DNA of 64,000 nt. Source: CAZWRV01 sp964636325. Its GTDB lineage: Bacteria; Verrucomicrobiota; Lentisphaeria; Victivallales; GWF2-50-93. The notes under the pieces are model-generated. The model worked only from the letters and a program-made list of their open reading frames with translations, was not told the origin of the DNA and did not search any database. Below are positions 1 to 8,996 of this stretch, piece by piece (position 1 is the stretch's first letter; the number at the start of each line of letters is the position of its first letter). The stretch is from assembly GCA_964636325.1 (NCBI GenBank), contig CAZWRV010000002.1, positions 1 to 64,000 on the forward strand, given 5' to 3'. Both the position numbers and the translations under genes were made by a program.

Positions 1-225
1 GGTAGGAATACCTGCGCTACTTTAAGTTTCACACCGACAGAACTGGCGGATTTCCTCGCCAGAGCGCCATTCTTCTCAAACTCGACAATCTTAATCGCGA
101 TCTTCCTCGCTATCCTTGCCGTATTCCGGAGGGTTGAATTCCATTCAACCGTCCTCTCGGCGGCGGAATGGAATTCCGCCCTCAAACGAATTTCCGGCTG
201 ACAAAACTGCGAAACTCACAGTTCT
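1..225 (-). repeat. Dispersed repeat A, copy 1
   Basis: This stretch lies downstream of the first glycosidase-like gene and holds no gene. Read on the minus strand it contains a 12-bp-period run around 82-122 (units like GCGAGGAAGATC and GCGATTAAGATT), then GAGTTTGAGAAGAATGG. On the other side is a stem of the form GGTTGAAT..ATTCAACC (about 133-150) followed by CCTCCGG. The same order of motifs recurs near 24.1-24.3 kb and 50.4-50.6 kb. The copy may run past the left edge of the window. Confidence 0.6.
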
Positions 226-254
226 CTGTTCCTGAAGCTCTGTTTCCCTTTTTC

Positions 255-3200
255 TTACTGGCCCGCCGTTCCCGTCTTGAATTCGAAGAGCCGGAAGTCG
301 TGGCGGCGCACCGGGCACTTGAGGATGCCGTCCTTCCATTCGAATTTGGCGTCGGGGTCGGCGGCCTTGCGCTGGTCCGCCGTCTTCGCCTCCTCGAGGC
401 CGAGGTCGGCAAGATCGTCCTTGCCGCCTTCGATGTCCTCGACTTTCGAGGCCTCCGGCTTCTTGTATTTGGTGATGTCGTCGTCGAAATATCTGATCAG
501 GGAACTGTCCACGTCCTTGACGGTAACCGTTTCCGCGGCTCCGTCGAACCCCATCGCCTTCAAGTCCAGGCGGACTTCGGCTTCGATGCGTTCCTTTCCA
601 TAGTTCACGACGGCCGCCGCGCACCAGCCCGGGCGTTTCCAGACGCTGACATAGAGGCCGGGATGCCTGTGCGAGGCGGGACTTGCCGGATCCCAGTATC
701 CGACAAATTTTGTTTCGGGGTCGAGGCATAGCCTGGAACTTTTAAGCCAGGCGGAATCGACTTCATGATGGGAGCCCATCCCGACAGTCCAGACAAGGTC
801 GTGGATCAAAAGGCCCGCGGTGTATGCCCGCCAGTGCTGCCAGTATTTGGTCTTGAACTGGCCCCATCTGCCGCCGTCACCGCCCTTATGCCATCCGAGC
901 CAGGTGCTGATCAGACCCCACTTCTCGGAATTCATGAAGCGAAGGCGGTCCGGCGGCCAGCTGTCCATGAAGTCGCGATCCTCTCCCGGCGCCTGATAGA
1001 AATCCTCTCCGTCGAGTATGACGTCGAAGAACGAATGGTATGGGATGAAGTTGGTGTGCGTGGTGTGGGCGCACAGATAAGGCCGGAGCCCATTGTCTAT
1101 GAAGGTCTGGCGCGTACGCTTTAAATGTTCGCGCGGCTGCCGCCACTGGAAGCCTGGCTGGATGGAGCCGTCCGAAAGCTTGTATGATACGGGGCTTGGC
1201 CAGGCGTCCATCGGATGGTTGTAGCAGTCGTCGTAGTAGATGCCCTTTGCAAGGCCGTGCCTGAGCCACTGGTCCCAAATCCACGCGCAGTAGTCGTTTA
1301 TCTCGGGGGTATAGCGCTGCGGCCACCAGGTCTCGCCCCATTCGCGGGTGTCGTCGGGGAATCCGGATATGTTTGTCAGATCATAGTACAGCCCTTCGAC
1401 GCAGTTCTCGTTCGGCATGGGGTCGCGCCCGTATTCCCTGCGGAACTGTGCAAGGAATTGATTGACGAAGTTGTTTGCGCCGAGGGAGCCGTCGAGGCCG
1501 TCGTATCTGCGCTTCGCCATCTCCCAGTCCATGCCGTCGGGGTGGCGGAAGAACTGCGTTGATCCCCTCGGCCCTTTGAGGTTGAAACCGCAGAAGGAAT
1601 CGGGGAAGACGCCCCAGTTTGGCGTCATGCGCCATCCGGGCTCGAGATTCTTGACCGGTATCGGGTGAAGGCCGAACTCGAAAGTGCGGGGCTCCTTAAG
1701 GGGTATCGGCTCGGAGATTATGTTGAGGTTGATAATGACGGCCTTTCCCTGCCTCACAACCGTCACCGCCGGTTTTTCTGCGCTCTGCGTCCAGCCTTTG
1801 TCGTTCTCGGCGAACCAGGCGAGTCCGCGGCGGTCGCCCGTAAGCATCAAGTATGGAATGAAGCTCCCACGCATCTTGTCATGCAGCTGCACGCGCTCCT
1901 TGTCGAGGCTTGAAAAGACGATTCCCTCTCCGGCCGGGACTGCGCCGATGTGGACGACTTTCGGATTACGGAATCCATGGGCGCCGCTCCACCAGTGCAT
2001 CAGGCGGGATGAGTCCTCGGCGAACGGGATGCTGAGGGTAAGGCTCTGAACGGTGGCGGATGCGCCGCTCAGTGTAATTTGGAACCACATCATTCCGTCG
2101 AATTCGATGTATCCTTTGATGTCGGCGGTGATGCCGCCGCCCTCGGCCCTGCCGGAGAAATCGGCGCGGACTTCGCCCTTTCTTTCGGCGCGGAAGGCGC
2201 CCGGGACAGACGCGAGCGGGACTTCCTTTTCTGCGATCTTCGCAGTAAGCGCGACAGGCCCGGCCAGTATGTCTTCGCCGGCCGAAATGATTTTTGCGGG
2301 CAGGGCTGCGCCGTTGAAGTGGATGTCACGGAGGATTACGCCGATGACGGTTTGTTCAGCGAGGCCGTTTCCTGCCGGATCACTGGTGACTGATGACTGA
2401 TGACTGATCACGACCGGCGTCCATCCGGGCATGACCTTGTCGGAGACGCCGATCTTGTTTTTCCACCACGGCGGAGGTTCGCGCTTGAATTCGGTCTTGG
2501 CGGAAAAGAGCGCCTTGCCTGCGGCATCTTGGGCCACTGCCTCGACCTCGTATTCGCCGAAGTCCATCGGAGGGGTGTTGATGCGCCCGCCGGGCGCAAA
2601 TTCCTTCGAGAGGTCGAAGTTCTGAGAGGCCAGGGGTTCCGCGGCGCCTTTTGCGGAGACCGCGACCGTTGCGGAGGCGGCCTTTGAATAATCTGGATGA
2701 AGCGGGAAGAACTCGACGTCCACATAGCCGATTACGCCGTTGTAGCGGACGATCATCTCGAACGGGGAAAGCGGCTGCGGCTCCTTGCGCTTGTCATAAA
2801 GAGCCGCCAAGTTGCGGATTTCGCAGGGCGCGAGCGGACGGGAATAGATGCGGAAGTCATCGATTTCGCAGCCGGAATCACCCTTGTTGAAAAGCAGTGT
2901 GACAGGTTTTCCGGCGTCCCAGGCTGCACGCCGCCAGCTGAGCGACCCCATGTCGGTCCAAGGCTGTCCGTCTACAAACCATTTCTCCTTCTTTCCCTCC
3001 CAGGTGCATGCGAGATGAACCCAGCGCCCAGGGTGAAATCCGATCGGATTGAGGACGCCCTCGTCCGGCGTCCGGACAAGGCTGAGCGAGAGGGCGGGCT
3101 GCGCATTCGCATCTCCCTGAGAAATGGTGAAGACGGGGACATGCAGCATGGGCCAGACTGCCAAGTTGCACCAACGGACTTCGTCGTGCCAGTCCAGCGG

Positions 3201-4325
3201 ACGTATCCAGAATGCGACAGTGCCGTGATCGGGGTTCGCAAGGCCCGTTCCCCGCAGTTTCGCATCGAGGCCTTTTTGTTTGAGGAGCAGGCCCTCGCGC
3301 TCCACACCGTCAGCGAAGTATCGCTTCCAGCGGTCTGGTTGGAGCTTGTCGCCGATGATATCCGCGCCGAGTTCAGGGAAGATCGTTCCGGCAGGAGCGC
3401 TTACCGGCTTCAATGTCCGGTTGAAGTCCATGTGCAGGATCAGGTCGGCGGGATCCCTGAAGAAGGGCTGGCCTTCGGAACGTCCGAGAGATCCGTCCAA
3501 GTCGGCCCAGCGCAATTCCCATGGGTAAAAGGCGCGGACGTCCCGCGAAATCCGCAGTTCGTCTACGGCACCTAGGAATCCATTCTTGGCATCGAAGCCG
3601 TTTCCCAGCGCGAACTGCCTTAGTTCGCCGGGATTCGTAATCCCCAGGGGGTTCTGGAAGGCCGCCTTCTTGCCGTCAATTCTGAATTCGACGACGGTCT
3701 TCCCGTCCCAGGAAATTGCAATATGCGTCCATTGGCCGGGTTTGAGGGCGGTGTCCGGAGCATTCTGCGAAAGCCCTTTCCAGTCGAGCGTCAGCGATCC
3801 GTCCGGCTGCAGAAGCAGCCTTACTGCAGGCGGCTTTGATTTGCCGCAGCCGATTTCGGCCAAGGTTGCCGGCGCTTCCGGGAATTTTTCCGGTCTGGCC
3901 CAGAACTCGACGGTGCACGGGCCGTCGGGCAATGTACCGAGAGCCATGCCGTCCTTGCCTTCGAAGCGCAGTCCGCCCCCGAAGCGTCCTATGTCCGGCG
4001 TCTCTGCACAGGCGCCGGATAACTGGAGACGCTCCCTGCCCGACACGGAATTGCAGGATGCCCCCCCTGAGGAATCCTTTGCGGGGGATGAGGTGTTTTC
4101 CTTGATGAGCTGAGTTGCCGCATCAGTCTCTTTTCCGTCGAGGATGTCGTCGACCGAAGCGTTCTGCCCGCCGTCGAAGTGGTAGAGCGCCACGGTCTTG
4201 TCGTCGAAGGAATACGGTTCCCAGAACGCGGACTTCGGAATTTCCGGCATGGGGCCCGCGAACGCAGTCCAGCCGGCCGGGACGGCCAGGAACAGTGTTG
4301 CCAGTGCTGTGCGGAACATCGTCAT
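255..4325 (-). CDS. Secreted LamG-containing glycoside hydrolase-like protein (DUF6067-type)
   Basis: A 1356-residue protein with a Sec signal peptide (residues 1-23, ending AFAG). Two concanavalin A-like LamG domains follow (about 90-270 and 285-510); the second carries EVRWCNLAVWPML and WTDMGSLSWRRAAW. The rest resembles the large glycosidase-like DUF6067 family, with a barrel-type segment near 900-1200 that contains acidic motifs (EGLYYDLTNISG, GIYYDDCYNHP, DVILDGEDFY) suited to a catalytic site. It is paralogous to the gene at 4725-8843. The role, breakdown or binding of an extracellular glycan, is inferred from the family. The start could be either of two nearby ATGs (4325 or 4319); neither has a strong ribosome site. 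A short ACTGATG-type repeat interrupts the frame without breaking it near residues 638-650. Confidence 0.8.
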   Translation of the reverse strand: MTMFRTALATLFLAVPAGWTAFAGPMPEIPKSAFWEPYSFDDKTVALYHFDGGQNASVDDILDGKETDAATQLIKENTSSPAKDSSGGASCNSVSGRERLQLSGACAETPDIGRFGGGLRFEGKDGMALGTLPDGPCTVEFWARPEKFPEAPATLAEIGCGKSKPPAVRLLLQPDGSLTLDWKGLSQNAPDTALKPGQWTHIAISWDGKTVVEFRIDGKKAAFQNPLGITNPGELRQFALGNGFDAKNGFLGAVDELRISRDVRAFYPWELRWADLDGSLGRSEGQPFFRDPADLILHMDFNRTLKPVSAPAGTIFPELGADIIGDKLQPDRWKRYFADGVEREGLLLKQKGLDAKLRGTGLANPDHGTVAFWIRPLDWHDEVRWCNLAVWPMLHVPVFTISQGDANAQPALSLSLVRTPDEGVLNPIGFHPGRWVHLACTWEGKKEKWFVDGQPWTDMGSLSWRRAAWDAGKPVTLLFNKGDSGCEIDDFRIYSRPLAPCEIRNLAALYDKRKEPQPLSPFEMIVRYNGVIGYVDVEFFPLHPDYSKAASATVAVSAKGAAEPLASQNFDLSKEFAPGGRINTPPMDFGEYEVEAVAQDAAGKALFSAKTEFKREPPPWWKNKIGVSDKVMPGWTPVVISHQSSVTSDPAGNGLAEQTVIGVILRDIHFNGAALPAKIISAGEDILAGPVALTAKIAEKEVPLASVPGAFRAERKGEVRADFSGRAEGGGITADIKGYIEFDGMMWFQITLSGASATVQSLTLSIPFAEDSSRLMHWWSGAHGFRNPKVVHIGAVPAGEGIVFSSLDKERVQLHDKMRGSFIPYLMLTGDRRGLAWFAENDKGWTQSAEKPAVTVVRQGKAVIINLNIISEPIPLKEPRTFEFGLHPIPVKNLEPGWRMTPNWGVFPDSFCGFNLKGPRGSTQFFRHPDGMDWEMAKRRYDGLDGSLGANNFVNQFLAQFRREYGRDPMPNENCVEGLYYDLTNISGFPDDTREWGETWWPQRYTPEINDYCAWIWDQWLRHGLAKGIYYDDCYNHPMDAWPSPVSYKLSDGSIQPGFQWRQPREHLKRTRQTFIDNGLRPYLCAHTTHTNFIPYHSFFDVILDGEDFYQAPGEDRDFMDSWPPDRLRFMNSEKWGLISTWLGWHKGGDGGRWGQFKTKYWQHWRAYTAGLLIHDLVWTVGMGSHHEVDSAWLKSSRLCLDPETKFVGYWDPASPASHRHPGLYVSVWKRPGWCAAAVVNYGKERIEAEVRLDLKAMGFDGAAETVTVKDVDSSLIRYFDDDITKYKKPEASKVEDIEGGKDDLADLGLEEAKTADQRKAADPDAKFEWKDGILKCPVRRHDFRLFEFKTGTAGQ
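2379..2411. repeat. Simple GACTGAT repeat inside coding sequence
   Basis: Three and a half near-identical units of TGATGAC sit between TGATC/GATCA ends, in frame within the glycosidase-like gene. They encode a short VISHQSSVTSDP linker. The surrounding protein is conserved in style and the repeat is not, which suggests insertion into a loop. Confidence 0.6.
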
Positions 4326-4347
4326 ATATGCGGAATATTCTCTGGGT

Positions 4348-4666
4348 TATGGTACCGTGTACTGCCAGCCGTTCCACGGTAGGCGGAGGAAGTTCTTGTG
4401 CCAGGAGACGTGGCCGTCCCACCAGCCTATGTTGCCGCCGGCCGGCTCCATTGTGCTCTTACGGTGCCGGACATTGCCACCGTATCCGGCGAAGTTCTCG
4501 CCGTTGCCGTTGAACGGGGCGCCGGCCCAGCCGACGGTGCCGCTGCTGTTCGGGCCGGGATATATCTCCGTCAGTGCGTTTACCGCCGACAGATCGCGTA
4601 TCTCGTGAAAATTTTTCGCCCCGTAAAATTTTCACTGTGGACAGGATGGCCGCGTACAGTGTTCAT
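4348..4666 (-). pseudogene. Internally deleted pseudopilin-like gene
   Basis: A start at 4666 follows a GAGGGG ribosome site and encodes MNTVRGHPVHSENFTGRKIF, close to the leader of the pseudopilin at 30044 (GKNFPPRKIFT). The LIELLVVIA helix that should follow is missing. Instead the sequence passes into a different frame that encodes a typical pseudopilin tail, GGNIGWWDGHVSWHKNF...WQYTVP, ending at 4348 (H-x-DG-type motif). The span of 319 bases is not a multiple of three, so the gene is dead. It looks like a single internal deletion of several hundred bases next to the hairpin at 4605-4635. The position between two secreted giants matches the regulator-pseudopilin-giant order seen elsewhere in the window. 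Confidence 0.75.
4605..4635. repeat. Inverted repeat at pseudopilin leader
   Basis: Perfect 11-bp arms GTGAAAATTTT and AAAATTTTCAC with a 9-base spacer. It lies in the leader-coding part of the decayed pseudopilin gene, at the edge of the deletion. A related palindrome sits at the same place in the intact gene at 30044. Confidence 0.8.
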
Positions 4667-4724
4667 AATAAAAATCCCCCCTCATCTTTTCAATTGCTCT
4701 GCGGTCGATTGGGGCCGTATTTAT

Positions 4725-7700
4725 TCAATATCTCCTTATCCCGACGAGTTGGACGGTCTTGGGCGCGAGCTGGGGGATCGCCAGCTTGCGGGCGTGGTAG
4801 TCGAGTGTCGCCGTCCTTTCGGATCTGCTAAAGTCGCGCACCCGGATGTATTCCTGCCAAGGAAGCCTCGGGACTAGGTTCATCTTGTCGAGGTCGACCG
4901 ACAGGTTCGCATCAATTGGCTTGTCGCCGGTGTTGACGATTGCGAGGAGCGTCCTGTCCTTGAAAGTCCAGGAGGCCACTTGGACGGCGGGATTGTCAGC
5001 AGCGACGTCCGGCGCCTTGCCGAGTTCGCAGAAGGCGGCGCCGGGGTCGGCGGCGCCCCAGTTGAGAAGCCCTTCGCCAGGCCTGATCGAAAGGACGGCG
5101 CCGGCCTTGTCGGCGACAGATTTCAGCTCGGAGGAGAACTTTTCGGACTCCGCCTTGCGGAGGCGCTGGAGCCCGATGTAGCGTCCGCGGTGCGGCGGAA
5201 CCGGGGGAAGTTCAAGTATTCCTGCGGACGTATCCAGGCGGCATTCCATTCCGAAGAGGTCGCTTGCGACACGGTTCCCATAATTGTCGTTGCCGGTTTC
5301 GGGACCGTAGAGTTCGCGTGCGATCACTGTTGAATCAGGCGCGTCGAGGCCGAGCGCTTTCAAGTCAACTTTTATCGTCGCGCCGCGCGGATTCTGGCGG
5401 TCGTAGTTGTAGACGCCGATGAGGGCACGGTCGACCGGACCGGTGGTCGGCACCGCCAGCATGGCAGTGTCGTCATTGTCGGCGATACGCCATGTAGAGA
5501 CGAGCAGGCTCTTGTCGGGGCAGGATGCATACGGGTTGCGCCAGTAGGGGCTGTATGCGGTCGCGTCGCCGTTGAGGCCGAAGTCCAGGATCTTGTCCGG
5601 CATGTCTTCGCGGCCGACACCGGCGTACGGGTTCTTCCAGGAGTCGTGCATCCACAGATATTCAGCCCGTTTGAGCTTGACAATATCTACCTTGGACTGG
5701 TTCGAAGAATATATGTTCCCCATCCAGCAGATCGGGACTCCCCAGTTGTGCGGGCTGGACATTGACCGCATGCGCTCGATGGAATAATTGTCGACCCAGT
5801 CGCGGTCGGAGACGTCGAGGTTGAAGTCGCGCTCGCCGTCGAGCACGGCGTCCATCCAGGGCATTGCCACGGTAAGATATGCGTTTGTGGAATGGCCTCC
5901 GTGCGCGCCGGGAACGAGTTTGTATTTTGCGAAGACCGCCTGAAGGCGCTGGTAGAGACGGCGGGAGCCCCAGCCGACATAGCCGGGCTGCAGCCTGCCG
6001 TCGGGCAGCAGGTAGCATAGGCCGCGGACCGGGTTTGCGTTCTGAACCGGGAATGTGATGTCGAAATATGTCGAGCGGACGCCGCCCTTGCCGATGGCGC
6101 CGTCGAAGAGATACATCAGGTAGTCGATCAGCCTGTCGTCATGTTCGTCGGTCCAGTTGCCGCCGAAGTATGCGAGAAGCTTTTCTTCGATTGTCTTCGG
6201 TCCGTATCCGAATAGGCATAGTGACATGTGCGCCCAGTTGACTCCGCTGCGGGCCGCATAGGGATTGGTCCACTGAAGCTGCTTAGCATGCTGGTCGGCG
6301 CCGACGGTATAATTGGTGCCGGCAAGCCCCTTTGTACGCTGCTCCTCCCACATGGCGTCCCATTCCTCCGGGTATCGCGATTCGGGATGTATCCAGTTCT
6401 GCTGCCTGGCGCCGGGATCGACCATTTCGCCGGTCTTGGAATCCTTACGGAGGCCCCTGAAGGGGACGACGAAGGTGCCGTCGTCGGTTGCTCCTATTGA
6501 ACGCCAGCCCTTGACGAACGGGCGGAACGGCGTCGCAGCATAGCTGAATTCGACTGTCCGCTTTTCCGCGAGTGTCGCGGGCTTGCCCAGGATGTTGTTG
6601 CGGAGCACTACGCAGGTGTCGGCTGTCGGCTGTCGGCTGTCGGGAGCTTTTTCTTCACTCTTTCCTGACACCTGAACACTGACGCCTGAAACCTTTTCCC
6701 GGACAACTTCATGCGCGGGCACGTCGTCCTCGGGCAGCCATCCGCGGTCGCTGTCGGCCCACCATACCAGGCCGCGGTGCTCGTTGCCCACCCATACCGT
6801 CGGGTAGAACGATCCTTTCACCATTCCGCTGCCGGGACGGCCTGTGACAAGCGTCGACCAGAGCTGTCCCTGTTTTTCGCGCGGGAGCAGCATCGCCGTC
6901 ATGCTTGAGAAGTTTCCGCCGGGGCCCAGGCAGACCAAGGCGTCTGCATCCTCGTCGGCAAGAGGATATTCGATCCGGAGAGCCTCGACCGCCACGGGCT
7001 CCTTGCCTTCGGGTCCATAGGTGAGGCGCGTATAGACGAAACCGTCCTGCTCAAGCCATCCTTCGGCGGAGAAAGCCAGCCCCGCGCCGGAGGCAGTGCC
7101 CTTGAAGCGGACACGCCAGTCCTTACGGTCGGTGATCTCCGCCTTGGCCAGCGGGACTACCGTCTCCTTCCCGCCGCTCTTGACGACGATCCGGGCGGGG
7201 GCGCCCAGCACGGGCTTGTCCTGCGACTTGATGCCCGCGGGCAGACCAAGCCCTGTCAATGCATATTCGCGGCCCCAGCAGGAGAAGGTTTCTGGTATCA
7301 GGTTTCGGGTGTCAGGGGAAGAGGCCGGGTTTTCTTCCTGAACACCGACACCCGACACCTGAACACTTTTTATCGCCGTGAACGGCGGGATTACCTGCTC
7401 GGATGAGCCGAAGTCCTTGCCCCACCACTGCGGATATTCCTTGGCTTCGTCCTTTTTCTCGATGGCCGCCGTCATAGGTCCGCATGTCTTGCCGTCCTTC
7501 ATTGCGATGGTCGCTTCGACGGAGTATTTGCCGACCTTCAGCTCGGGGAGCTCCTCGAGCCTCTGGAAGCGCCACAGCACCGTCTTCTCCTCCTTGCCCG
7601 AAGCGACCGCCTTGTCCGGAGCGCCCTCGGGATAGATCTTCCAGGACATCGAGGCGGCATCCTCCGGCTTGTCGAAGAACCATGTGTCGCCTGTGAGGAA

Positions 7701-8843
7701 GACCAGCCCGGTGACGGGGTTGAACTTGACGTCGAGCCCGAACTTGTTAGGATCCCGCGGAGGAACCGGCGCCAGCATGTCCGGACGGTTGCCGACCTTG
7801 AAGAAGGTCGAATAGGTGAGCAGCGGCTTTCCTGCGCAGAGCGCCTTGATGTGCATTACCCCGGTCTTGACGTCCGGCGGGAGCTTCTCAGACATCTTGA
7901 AAGTCGCCTCGCCACCGGGCGGAAGGGTGAGGGTTTCATTCTTTGCAATCTGGCCTGCCACGTCGACGGAGATATCGATTTTGGCCTCCTGCTTCAACGG
8001 ATTGCATGCGCGTATCGCAAGGTCGGCCGTGCCGTCCGAGGAAAGGTTGGAGAGGCTCTCCTGCAGCAGCTGGACGGCTGGGGCGCCTTCGGAAAGGGTC
8101 ATTCTCGGATAGCCGCCGCCGGAGTCGTCGAAGTATGATCCGACGCACGGTATCCGCGCCTGGAGCCACATGGGTATGTGGTTGAAGCCCAGCATCATGC
8201 GCCATTCGTCGCCGGCGCTGTTTTCGCCCTTGAGCTCGAAGTCCTCGGGCGTGCAGCTCATCTCGATCTCCAGCCAGCGTCCGCCGCCCGGGGCTGAGCC
8301 GGGCTCGGTCAGCCTGTGTGCGGCCTTGAACTTCGGGCTCCAGTCCTTGAACATCTGCCCCAGGGTCAGGCGGCATGTGTCGCCCTTGTTGCCGATGCTG
8401 TTCATGAAGAACTTGTAGGCGAAGTTGCGGTTGACGGCGTTCTTGCCCATCGGCTTCCAGACGAACTCCATCCCGTCGTCGGATGTGTTCGCGAGTCCGT
8501 CCGCGCGACCGCCGTAGACCGCCGGCTTGACCCCCGGCCTTAGATATGTGCGGCATGCGAGGTAGATGTGCCCCGGATCCCAGGCCAGGTAGTATGTGGT
8601 GGGGCGCGGGAGGAGATACGGGACGCCGCAGTCGGCGACACCGCTCAGCGAAGAGGACTCGCGCCATTCATTGGGATCAATGGTTCCGTCGATCACAGGC
8701 GGCTTGCTCATGCGCGGCACCGCCAGCGAAGGAATCCACTCGTTCTTGAAGTCCTCCGCCTTGAACTGGGCATTCGCTGCCAAAGCCGCCGAGAAAGTCA
8801 TCGCGGCCGACACCGCCGCCCTCAAAGCTCTTCCGTTCAACAT
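4725..8843 (-). CDS. Secreted CBM9-like and glycosidase-like giant protein (DUF6067-type)
   Basis: A 1372-residue protein with a signal peptide (1-26, AALAANAQ). Residues about 40-275 form a CBM9-like carbohydrate-binding domain (PPVIDGTIDPNEWRESS, YYLAWDPGHIYLACR). The central and C-terminal parts match the paralog at 255-4325 (AVLDGERDFN against VILDGEDFY; barrel segment about 800-1130). The ATG at 8843 has a strong AAGGAGG site 6 bases upstream. Two tracts near residues 492-518 and 717-742 are in-frame copies of a GTGTC-type simple repeat. The gene is divergent from the GntR/LacI regulator at 8997, which probably controls it through the operator at 8861-8875. The substrate cannot be read from the sequence. 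Confidence 0.8.
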   Translation of the reverse strand: MLNGRALRAAVSAAMTFSAALAANAQFKAEDFKNEWIPSLAVPRMSKPPVIDGTIDPNEWRESSSLSGVADCGVPYLLPRPTTYYLAWDPGHIYLACRTYLRPGVKPAVYGGRADGLANTSDDGMEFVWKPMGKNAVNRNFAYKFFMNSIGNKGDTCRLTLGQMFKDWSPKFKAAHRLTEPGSAPGGGRWLEIEMSCTPEDFELKGENSAGDEWRMMLGFNHIPMWLQARIPCVGSYFDDSGGGYPRMTLSEGAPAVQLLQESLSNLSSDGTADLAIRACNPLKQEAKIDISVDVAGQIAKNETLTLPPGGEATFKMSEKLPPDVKTGVMHIKALCAGKPLLTYSTFFKVGNRPDMLAPVPPRDPNKFGLDVKFNPVTGLVFLTGDTWFFDKPEDAASMSWKIYPEGAPDKAVASGKEEKTVLWRFQRLEELPELKVGKYSVEATIAMKDGKTCGPMTAAIEKKDEAKEYPQWWGKDFGSSEQVIPPFTAIKSVQVSGVGVQEENPASSPDTRNLIPETFSCWGREYALTGLGLPAGIKSQDKPVLGAPARIVVKSGGKETVVPLAKAEITDRKDWRVRFKGTASGAGLAFSAEGWLEQDGFVYTRLTYGPEGKEPVAVEALRIEYPLADEDADALVCLGPGGNFSSMTAMLLPREKQGQLWSTLVTGRPGSGMVKGSFYPTVWVGNEHRGLVWWADSDRGWLPEDDVPAHEVVREKVSGVSVQVSGKSEEKAPDSRQPTADTCVVLRNNILGKPATLAEKRTVEFSYAATPFRPFVKGWRSIGATDDGTFVVPFRGLRKDSKTGEMVDPGARQQNWIHPESRYPEEWDAMWEEQRTKGLAGTNYTVGADQHAKQLQWTNPYAARSGVNWAHMSLCLFGYGPKTIEEKLLAYFGGNWTDEHDDRLIDYLMYLFDGAIGKGGVRSTYFDITFPVQNANPVRGLCYLLPDGRLQPGYVGWGSRRLYQRLQAVFAKYKLVPGAHGGHSTNAYLTVAMPWMDAVLDGERDFNLDVSDRDWVDNYSIERMRSMSSPHNWGVPICWMGNIYSSNQSKVDIVKLKRAEYLWMHDSWKNPYAGVGREDMPDKILDFGLNGDATAYSPYWRNPYASCPDKSLLVSTWRIADNDDTAMLAVPTTGPVDRALIGVYNYDRQNPRGATIKVDLKALGLDAPDSTVIARELYGPETGNDNYGNRVASDLFGMECRLDTSAGILELPPVPPHRGRYIGLQRLRKAESEKFSSELKSVADKAGAVLSIRPGEGLLNWGAADPGAAFCELGKAPDVAADNPAVQVASWTFKDRTLLAIVNTGDKPIDANLSVDLDKMNLVPRLPWQEYIRVRDFSRSERTATLDYHARKLAIPQLAPKTVQLVGIRRY
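6615..6692. repeat. Repeat C, copy within coding sequence
   Basis: GTGTCGGCTGTCGGCTGTCG at one end and CTGACACCTGAACACTGACG at the other form imperfect inverted ends around a short core. It is translated in frame as a Val-Ser-Gly/Gln-rich stretch in the giant secreted protein. Confidence 0.7.
7291..7367. repeat. Repeat C, second copy within coding sequence
   Basis: TTTCGGGTGTCAGG and CCGACACCCGACACCTGAAC flank a GAAGAGG...TTTTCTTCCTG core. The same core lies in the intergenic copy at 20317-20413. It is read in frame as SVQVSGVGVQEEN...SSPDTRN. Confidence 0.7.
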
Positions 8844-8860
8844 GATGAGCCTCCTTATTT

Positions 8861-8875
8861 AAAAGTATACTCTTT
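8861..8875. promoter_or_regulatory. Candidate GntR/LacI operator 1
   Basis: AAAAGTATACTCTTT, with a GTATAC core, lies just downstream of the -10 box of the minus-strand gene and upstream of its ribosome site. Nearly the same 15-mer occurs at 8976-8990, at the other end of this divergent gap. Confidence 0.55.
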
Positions 8876-8876
8876 C

Positions 8877-8904
8877 AAAATACAGCGCGGGAAAAGGCCG
8901 TCAA
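8877..8904 (-). promoter_or_regulatory. Predicted promoter of the CBM9-like giant gene
   Basis: On the minus strand TTGACG (8904-8899) and TATTTT (8882-8877) are separated by 16 bases. The predicted start of transcription falls on operator 1. Confidence 0.45.
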
Positions 8905-8975
8905 GCCGTTCTTATAATAATAATGTAAAAAAAATATATGGTTTAAAATATCCGCTTCTTCCTTGATATTTAATA

Positions 8976-8990
8976 AAAAGCATACACTTT
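8976..8990. promoter_or_regulatory. Candidate GntR/LacI operator 2
   Basis: AAAAGCATACACTTT ends 6 bases before the regulator's ATG at 8997, where a Shine-Dalgarno sequence would be expected. It differs from operator 1 at two positions. Its place suggests autoregulation. Confidence 0.55.
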
Positions 8991-8996
8991 ATATGC

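Noticed and set aside
145..731. Open frames on both strands opposite the 3' end of the first glycosidase-like gene
   Set aside because: They are high-GC shadow frames rich in Arg, with no ribosome site and no protein-like pattern, overlapping a well-supported gene.
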